NCBI RefSeq assembly: GCF_001659605.2 | Contig: NC_035164.2 | Coordinates: 16,547,393-16,611,392, forward strand | DNA from: Manihot esculenta | Lineage: Eukaryota > Streptophyta > Magnoliopsida > Malpighiales > Euphorbiaceae | Length of the DNA stretch: 64,000 nucleotides | Direction: 5' to 3' | Shown: one piece after another, positions 59,501 to 64,000 of the stretch | Numbering within the stretch: the stretch's first letter is position 1 | Layout: the number at the start of each line of letters is the position of its first letter | Made by a program: the position numbers and the translations under genes | The notes under the pieces: model-generated | Seen by the model: the letters and a program-made list of their open reading frames with translations, nothing else | The model's database searches: none | Told to the model about the DNA's origin: nothing

Positions 59501-61504
59501 ACGAGCCTGAAGAGCTGAGATCAGACCTCTAGGTGTACCCCTCTTGTCTCCTCTGAAGACGACCTCTGACCCATCCTGATCTCTGAATCTGACTACCTTG
59601 TCTCTACAGTCCAAGGTAGCACCATGGGTCGATAACCAATCCATCCCTAGAATGACGTCAAAATCTGTCAAATCTAGAACCACGAGGTCGGCGGAAAGGC
59701 ATCTTCCCTCTATGAAAACTGGACTACATTGGCAGACTGCCTCTGCCACTGACGGGTCACACTTGGGTCCACTGACCCATAGGGGACACTCTAACCCAGA
59801 GACCATCAATCCTACCCTCTCCACAACTCTCGGAGCAACAAAAGAATGAGATGCACCCGGGTCCATTAAGGCATACACATCAGAACAACCAATGATGAGA
59901 TTACCTGCCACCACGGTGTTGGATGTGTTGGCCTCCTGCTGAGTCATAGTGAAGATCCGTGCCGGAGCTGATGGACCTTCACCTCTGTATCCTGCTGATG
60001 AAGAGGCTGACCCTCTCCCTCTGCCTCTGCCACTGGCCTGTGTTGCGGCTGGAGCTACTGGCTGCACTACACTGCCGGAGGCTGTCTGCTGAGACGGTGC
60101 TGCAAAGACTGCTCTAGGACAATCTCGAGCCAAATGACCCGCCTGTCCGCACCTGAAACATGTGTTTGTCCCTGCCAGACATACTCCCTTGTGTGGTCTC
60201 CCACATCTCATACATGCTGTAACCTCTGCGCCAGAGCTTGAGCCACTGCCTAAACCCAGACCTGACTTGATCTTGTTCCAGAACTTATTCTTCTTAGATT
60301 TTCTGTGGCCTCTGTCCCACTTCTTACTGCCTGCAACTGCTGCACTCAGAGAAGAAGAGTCTAACCTTCCCCCACCTGGGGTCTTGGAACCAGAAGACTG
60401 TGCCACTGACTGTTTTACCTTCCCCTCAACGATGGCACAAGCCTCCATTCTCCTAGCCATATCCACTATGGCATGGAAACTCTCCCTCTCTGCTGATTGT
60501 ATCAAAGAGGAATACCTGGAGTGCAGCCTCATAATATATCTACTTGACTTCTTTTGATCTGTGTCCAAATTCTGCCCAGCATATGGCAACAACTCCAGGA
60601 ACCTGTCTGTGTACTCCTCCACACTCATCTGTTCAGTCTGCCTCAACTGTTCGAATTCTATTATCTTCTGCTCTCTAGAGCTCTCAGGGAAAGCCCATCC
60701 TGCAAACTCATTTGCGAACTCCTCCCAGGACATACTGTCCGCTCTCGGGTTCACATAGTTCTTAAACCAATCTCGTGCCTTCTTGCACTCCAGTGTGAAC
60801 CCAGCCATCTGAATGGCTCTACTGTCATCAGCCCCTATCTCATCTGTAATCGTCTTGACCCTGTTCAGATACTCAAATGGGTCATCACCTGCTCTGTACT
60901 GAGGAGCACCCAACTTCATGTAATCGGTCATCTTGACCTTGCTCCCTCCAGATGAGGTAGGTTTGGGTACTTGTGTTTCCGGGACAGTAGGTACTGGTGG
61001 TGGTGGAGGTGCAACATCCCCTGGGGTAGGGTTTGCTGTACTGGTATAGGGAGGTGGAGGTGGGTACGTGGGGTACTGAGAGTATGGTGGGTAGTAAGGT
61101 GGGTATGGCATGTGTGGAGGATAAGGGCTAAAACTGGGGTAATCCGATGTACCTCCCATCGAATACCCTGGATGGTGTGAATAGGGTGGGTAGTGATGTG
61201 GCTGGACATAACTCGAGGCCTGTGTGCCTCCTTCTGATTCTCCCATGCCCTCTTCCGGCATGCTCACACCGAGACTGCCATCCCTCCTCTGGTCTACTTC
61301 CATATCCTCAGACATTCCTCCCTGCACTGTTCCTCTTACTGATCTGCTTCTACCCAGATCCAAAGACCTTCTAGGGTCTCTAGCTACTCTGTCTCTGTTG
61401 GACCTACTGGACATTGCCCTAGGCAAAGCTGAAGGACGGGCATCGGCGCCCTCGTCCTGAGGTGGCACTGCAGTCAATCGTGCAGATCGACGAGTTCCTC
61501 TCAT
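56519..61504 (-). CDS. intact gag-pol polyprotein of a Tekay-like chromovirus retrotransposon
   Basis: 1661 residues in one frame from ATG 61504 ([10 protein letters not shown]), chosen because the same start, 8-10 bases after a splice acceptor, is kept in every copy; an in-frame ATG 23 codons upstream is less likely. Residues 100-155 are Pro/Tyr-rich with PPYY and PPPY; the gag domain is at about 235-330. A basic KSKKNK stretch is near 403. Zinc fingers are [12 protein letters not shown] (431-442) and [14 protein letters not shown] (449-462). The protease active site MDPGA has its Asp at 548. RT spans about 720-930 with FIDD at 882-885. RNase H acidic residues are D1031, D1093 and D1136. Integrase has HHCC (H1248, H1255, C1285, C1288) and D1318, D1379, E1415. 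A GPF segment is near 1553 and a chromodomain at about 1612-1661. The product would assemble particles, copy the RNA and integrate the DNA, with the chromodomain guiding it to chromatin. Confidence 0.95.
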   Translation of the reverse strand: MRGTRRSARLTAVPPQDEGADARPSALPRAMSSRSNRDRVARDPRRSLDLGRSRSVRGTVQGGMSEDMEVDQRRDGSLGVSMPEEGMGESEGGTQASSYVQPHHYPPYSHHPGYSMGGTSDYPSFSPYPPHMPYPPYYPPYSQYPTYPPPPPYTSTANPTPGDVAPPPPPVPTVPETQVPKPTSSGGSKVKMTDYMKLGAPQYRAGDDPFEYLNRVKTITDEIGADDSRAIQMAGFTLECKKARDWFKNYVNPRADSMSWEEFANEFAGWAFPESSREQKIIEFEQLRQTEQMSVEEYTDRFLELLPYAGQNLDTDQKKSSRYIMRLHSRYSSLIQSAERESFHAIVDMARRMEACAIVEGKVKQSVAQSSGSKTPGGGRLDSSSLSAAVAGSKKWDRGHRKSKKNKFWNKIKSGLGLGSGSSSGAEVTACMRCGRPHKGVCLAGTNTCFRCGQAGHLARDCPRAVFAAPSQQTASGSVVQPVAPAATQASGRGRGRGSASSSAGYRGEGPSAPARIFTMTQQEANTSNTVVAGNLIIGCSDVYALMDPGASHSFVAPRVVERVGLMVSGLECPLWVSGPKCDPSVAEAVCQCSPVFIEGRCLSADLVVLDLTDFDVILGMDWLSTHGATLDCRDKVVRFRDQDGSEVVFRGDKRGTPRGLISALQARRLLRRGCQGFLAHVRELDSHVREPASVPVVSEFLDVFPDELPGLPPAREIEFEIELMPGTRPISIPPYRMAPAELKELKEQLQELVDKGFIRPSTSPWGAPVLFVRKKDGSLRLCIDYRQLNKVTTKNKYPLPRIDDLFDQLAGAGCFSKIDLRSGYHQLRIRSEDVPKTAFRTRYGHYEFLVMPFGLTNAPAAFMDLMNRVFSQYLDHFVIVFIDDILVYSRNAEEHAHHLRTVLQTLREHGLYAKFSKCEFWLRSISFLGHIVSEQGIEVDPKKVEAVANWPRPTTVTEIKSFLGLAGYYRRFVQDFSKIAAPMTKLTKKNQKFVWTDQCEESFEELKRRLTSAPVLALPKSDDDFSVYCDASRVGLGCVLMQNERVIAYASRQLKKHELNYPTHDLEMAAVIFALKMWRHYLYGVKCEIFTDHKSLQYILSQRELNMRQRRWVELLSDYDCKIQYHPGKANVVADALSRKSLGSLSHVSAERRPVVKEFHRLMSEGLQLELSGTGALVAQMRVTPVFLEQVAQKQLEDPELVRIARTVQSGQSNEFKFDEKGILRYGNRLCVPDDIGLKGDIMGEAHNTRYSVHPGATKMYQDLKRVYWWPAMKKDVALFVSACDVCQRVKLEHQKPAGMLNPLPIPEWKWENITMDFVVGLPATSNRLDSIWVIVDRLTKSAHFIPVRSGYSVDKLAQVYVDEIVRLHGVPVSIVSDRGPQFTSRFWRSLQNAMGTRLDFSTAFHPQTDGQSERTIQTIEDMLRMCVLDFGGSWRQHLPLVEFAYNNSYHASIGMAPYEALYGRKCRSPICWEEVGERTLAGPELVELTSRVVPIIRERIKTATSRQKSYADVRRRQLEFQEGDLVLLKVSPMKGVVRFGKKGKLAPRYIGPFEVLQRVGNVSYKLDLPASMERIHPVFHVSLLRKYVSDPSKVLSEPDVEIQEDLTYVEQPVRILDTQIRKLRNKEIPMVKVLWNHHNIEECTWETRESMLQQYPHLF

Positions 61505-61512
61505 TCTATCTT

Positions 61513-61525
61513 CTGAAAAACAGCA
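61513..61525 (-). promoter_or_regulatory. predicted splice acceptor just before gag of element D
   Basis: The minus strand reads GCTGTTTTTCAG, then AAGATAGA and the gag ATG. The same T-rich CAG lies 8-10 bases before gag in A (3261), B (about 6400), C (21748) and E (36945). Confidence 0.6.
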
Positions 61526-61754
61526 CACAGTATAAACAATCATTAGCATCATATGGTTCATGTGGAAACACATGAACCCTCATCACATACATAGCATCAC
61601 ATCATAGCATTTATGCACATGCATATCATCATGGCATATCATATCATCATATAGACAGGACTCTACATCCTATCCTAGTGGACATGATTTTTCCTAGTGT
61701 GCTTGACCTTCTAGAACATCTATGAGCCCGACACTCTAGGTCCAACCATATGAA

Positions 61755-61772
61755 CCTAGGGCTCTGATACCA
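61755..61772 (-). promoter_or_regulatory. primer binding site of element D
   Basis: Minus-strand TGGTATCAGAGCCCTAGG, three bases from the 5' LTR, matching the initiator Met tRNA 3' end. Confidence 0.9.
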
Positions 61773-62702
61773 CTCTGTAACGACCCGGAAATCCGACCCG
61801 TTACCGGCGCTAGGATCCAGATCGGCTTAAGGCCGCCGGGACCCGTAGCAAGCCAACATACCTCCTGTAAATCTGTGGAATCCCATACATAACAACATAT
61901 ACGTGATCTGCAAAAATTTTCTTTTCTCTTATCCAAGCAAAACCTGTGCATGCACAAATCATACATAAACCCCACACTGGAGTCCTCATCAAATACTCCA
62001 ATGGGGTATCATCATCATACATATCAGCTTGGATAATCATGGTCATTAACATCATTACTCATTAAACACTCTGTACATAATGGGGATTCACACACCTCTA
62101 GGTCAAGCACTACTATAATCCTCAATACATCATCAAATCATTCATTACATTACATGGTCATAATTACTCATTACATCATATTCATGTCCACTACTATCTA
62201 TTACAACATACTTGACTTAACTTCCCTCTAGCCGACTTCCTGATCTATCCTGTACCTGCAACTCTGGGGATAAAGGGAGTGGGGTGAGCTACTAGAGCCC
62301 AATGAGCAGAATAATAAAATATCAATTTAAATCATGCTTTCATGTATGCGCCATAACACAAACATTTCACAACAAGGATGAACTTGTCACCATTTAGCCC
62401 CTATCTTTCTTACTTATACATGCCGGGGGCGTAGAGCCGTAGCAGGCACACCCGGACTTCCATAATCTGTCATAGTGCCAGGGGCGTAGAGCCGTAGCAG
62501 GCACACCTGGACTCACATAGGCTATCGTGACATACAAGGGCTAATGGATCATTCAACATTCATCCACATCAACAACAAAGTATGCAATGCAACATCTTCG
62601 TGAATTCTAATGCAAACAGCCTAATATATCTCATGGCATTCATGATGCGTGAATCATGCTAAAACATTTCATTAATTTACTTTAAAATTTAAAGTTTATT
62701 CC

Positions 62703-62710
62703 ACTCACCT
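62703..62710 (-). promoter_or_regulatory. predicted splice donor 2 in the D 5' LTR
   Basis: Minus-strand AG/GTGAGT, a perfect plant donor core, in the context GCCAGAGGTGAGTGG. Kept near 38153 and 30534 (E), 4524 (A), 22933 and 15492 (C), and in altered context in B. Confidence 0.5.
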
Positions 62711-63381
62711 CTGGCTAGCTCTGAAGAGACTCTGAAGCAGCTGGCTCACTGCTGGGGGTCTCGGTTCCTCGGGTCCGAACCTACACAGGTGGACTCAAAT
62801 GAGGGACCAAACATACATGAACATGACTCTAAAATACTCCCCAAAAACCCCCTAAAACATCCTGAAAACATCACATGAAAACATGCAAGAAATGGCTGAA
62901 CAGGGCACTTTCGGCGGCAGGTTCGGCGGCCGAAAGTCCCTCCAGAGACGAAAGTCAGGCAGGTTCGGCGGCACCTTCGGCGGCCGAAAGTGCCAGACAG
63001 AGACGAAAGTCTCTTTTCGGGGGCACCTTCGGCAGCCGAATGCTGCCTCCTCAAGAGGGGTTCGGCGGCCGAAACTCCCTTCGGCTGCCGAACCTGGTTT
63101 CTGCCAAACGGGCAGAAACTTGGTTCAAATGAACCTCCTGCCTCCCAAAACCATAAATCATGCATAAACTTGATCTACAACATGCATACTTCACATACTT
63201 CACACCTAGGGGTCTCAAACTATCAAATACCCCATCTACAACACTTCCAACAACACATAAACAAGCTACATTGTTCATCAAAGCATCAAAATCCATAAAC
63301 TCAACATATACCCTAACATGCATTTCTACCCATAGATCTTGCATAAAACTTAGTTAAAACACATAAGGAGCTTAAGATCGG

Positions 63382-63390
63382 CTCTTACCT
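63382..63390 (-). promoter_or_regulatory. predicted splice donor 1 in the D 5' LTR
   Basis: Minus-strand AG/GTAAGAG about 200 bases downstream of the inferred transcription start. Splicing to 61513 would remove about 1.88 kb, including the primer binding site. Equivalent donors exist in A, B, C and E. Confidence 0.55.
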
Positions 63391-63985
63391 CTTGAAGATC
63401 GAGAGAGAGACGACCCAAACTTGGAGATTCACGAAAATGAGCTCCTGAGTTTCCAAAGCTCCAAAACTTGGTTTAAATGTTCAAAACTTGCAAGGTGAGT
63501 TTAAAACTCAAGAAAAATGGAAGAGATTTGGAGGAAGAACTCAAGATTTGCTAAGGGAAGGTCGGAAGCTTGCTGCGGCCGAAAATGGGAGAAAACCTCG
63601 CTCATTTCGGCTAAGGGTCCCTTTTATAGTGGCTGGCCAGGCCACGTTCGGGGGCCGAAAGTGCCTCCGCATGCATGCAAGGTTCGGCGGCCGAACTTGA
63701 CTTTCGGCGGCCGAACCTGGACTTCCCTCACTCATGCTTTCGGGGGCCTAACGTGCCTCCAAAACGCATGCATGTTCGGCGGCCGAACTTGATTTTCGGC
63801 GGCCGAACCTGGGTTTCCCTCCAAAGACTTTTCATGTAAAAACTCATTTAAATTTCTTACTTAAAAACATGAAATACATGAAAACATTTCATAAAATCGT
63901 AGTTTTACCCTTCTAGAGGTTTCCGACATCCGAGGTCCCACCGGACGGTAGGGATTTCGATACCAGAGTCTAGCCGGGTATTACA

Positions 63986-64000
63986 AAGCCTTTCTAGCAT
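63986..64000 (-). pseudogene. Athila RT resumes after element D
   Basis: After the AAGCC duplication, TTTCTAGCAT reads on the minus strand as MLER ahead of the LAGK codons at 54189. This restores Athila RT continuity and confirms the insertion point. Confidence 0.85.

Larger units (their letters stand above)
54190..63985 (-). mobile_element. Tekay-like Ty3/gypsy element D, complete and apparently intact
   Basis: 9,796-bp chromodomain retrotransposon. LTRs 54190-56399 and 61776-63985 (both 2210 bp), polypurine tract 56400-56412, an uninterrupted gag-pol of 1661 codons, primer binding site 61755-61772. Perfect target duplication AAGCC (54185-54189 and 63986-63990) inside the Athila RT gene. 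I found only two LTR differences, both C/T (56016 versus 63602; 56122 versus 63708), so insertion was recent. It has every sequence part expected for autonomous movement; activity itself cannot be judged from sequence. Confidence 0.96.
61776..63985 (-). repeat. 5' LTR of element D (2210 bp)
   Basis: Same length as the 3' LTR; I found two C/T differences. As the 5' copy it supplies the promoter: TATA at 63620-63629 and the U3 module array at 63647-63807. The AAGCC duplication follows at 63986. Confidence 0.96.
50276..64000 (-). mobile_element. Athila-type Ty3/gypsy element, interrupted by element D
   Basis: 3' LTR 50276-52018, polypurine tract 52019-52033, a 1.1-kb noncoding stretch, then RNase H and RT (53110-54189), interrupted by element D and resuming at 63991. 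Integrase is not found between RNase H and the LTR. The remaining 5' part lies right of the window. The left flank ATATC (50271-50275) should be one copy of its target duplication. Confidence 0.85.

Overview
This window is repeat-rich, probably heterochromatic, DNA from a flowering plant nuclear genome. The evidence is the plant-type retroelement lineages present (chromodomain Ty3/gypsy of the Tekay/Del type, an Athila-type Ty3/gypsy, Ty1/copia, plant LINEs, a CACTA transposon, a TRIM) and initiator-Met primer binding sites. A eudicot is likely; the species cannot be named from sequence alone. I see no convincing single-copy host gene, tRNA or rRNA. Nearly every base that can be explained is a mobile element, and they are stacked inside one another.

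Layout. (1) 1-8802: part of Tekay-like element A (minus strand), inserted in the gag of an older relative B. (2) 8803-13510: a decayed copia element (copia-1, minus) that B entered, abutting a truncated LINE. (3) 13511-28106: the right part of a CACTA transposon (plus strand). Its TNP2-like gene is split by an Athila-family solo LTR (14287-25553, target duplication GCTAT), which is itself split by complete Tekay-like element C (14518-24220, target duplication GAAAT). (4) 28107-44448: AT-rich spacer, then a copia LTR (29151-40501) split by complete Tekay-like element E (29543-39487, target duplication ATAAT), followed by two tandem copia remnants. (5) 44449-50275: AT-rich DNA holding a 504-bp TRIM, an RNase H-like pseudogene, a possible LINE ORF1 scrap, microsatellites and a decayed Trp-rich coding remnant. 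(6) 50276-64000: an Athila element whose reverse transcriptase is split by element D (54190-63985, target duplication AAGCC).

Element D is the best-preserved unit. It has one uninterrupted 1661-codon gag-pol frame (gag, two zinc fingers, protease, RT, RNase H, integrase, chromodomain), a primer binding site, a polypurine tract, and two 2210-bp LTRs in which I found only two differences. It looks recently inserted and possibly still competent. A, C and E have the same design but carry stop codons, five of them CAG to TAG.

The most unusual structure lies in the long LTRs of this Tekay-like group. Upstream of a TATA box are two modules, each with a CATGCATG (RY) motif followed by a pair of 13-bp palindromes (TTCGGCNGCCGAA) exactly 20 bp apart. 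The inferred transcribed part has a second palindrome cluster, and a tandem array of short hairpins (CCAGG/CCTGG) whose stem bases covary between units. Strong splice donors in the LTR and a splice acceptor 8-10 bases before the gag start suggest a leader intron that would distinguish gag-pol mRNA from genomic RNA. LTR length differences within C and E are accounted for by gain or loss of palindrome or hairpin units.
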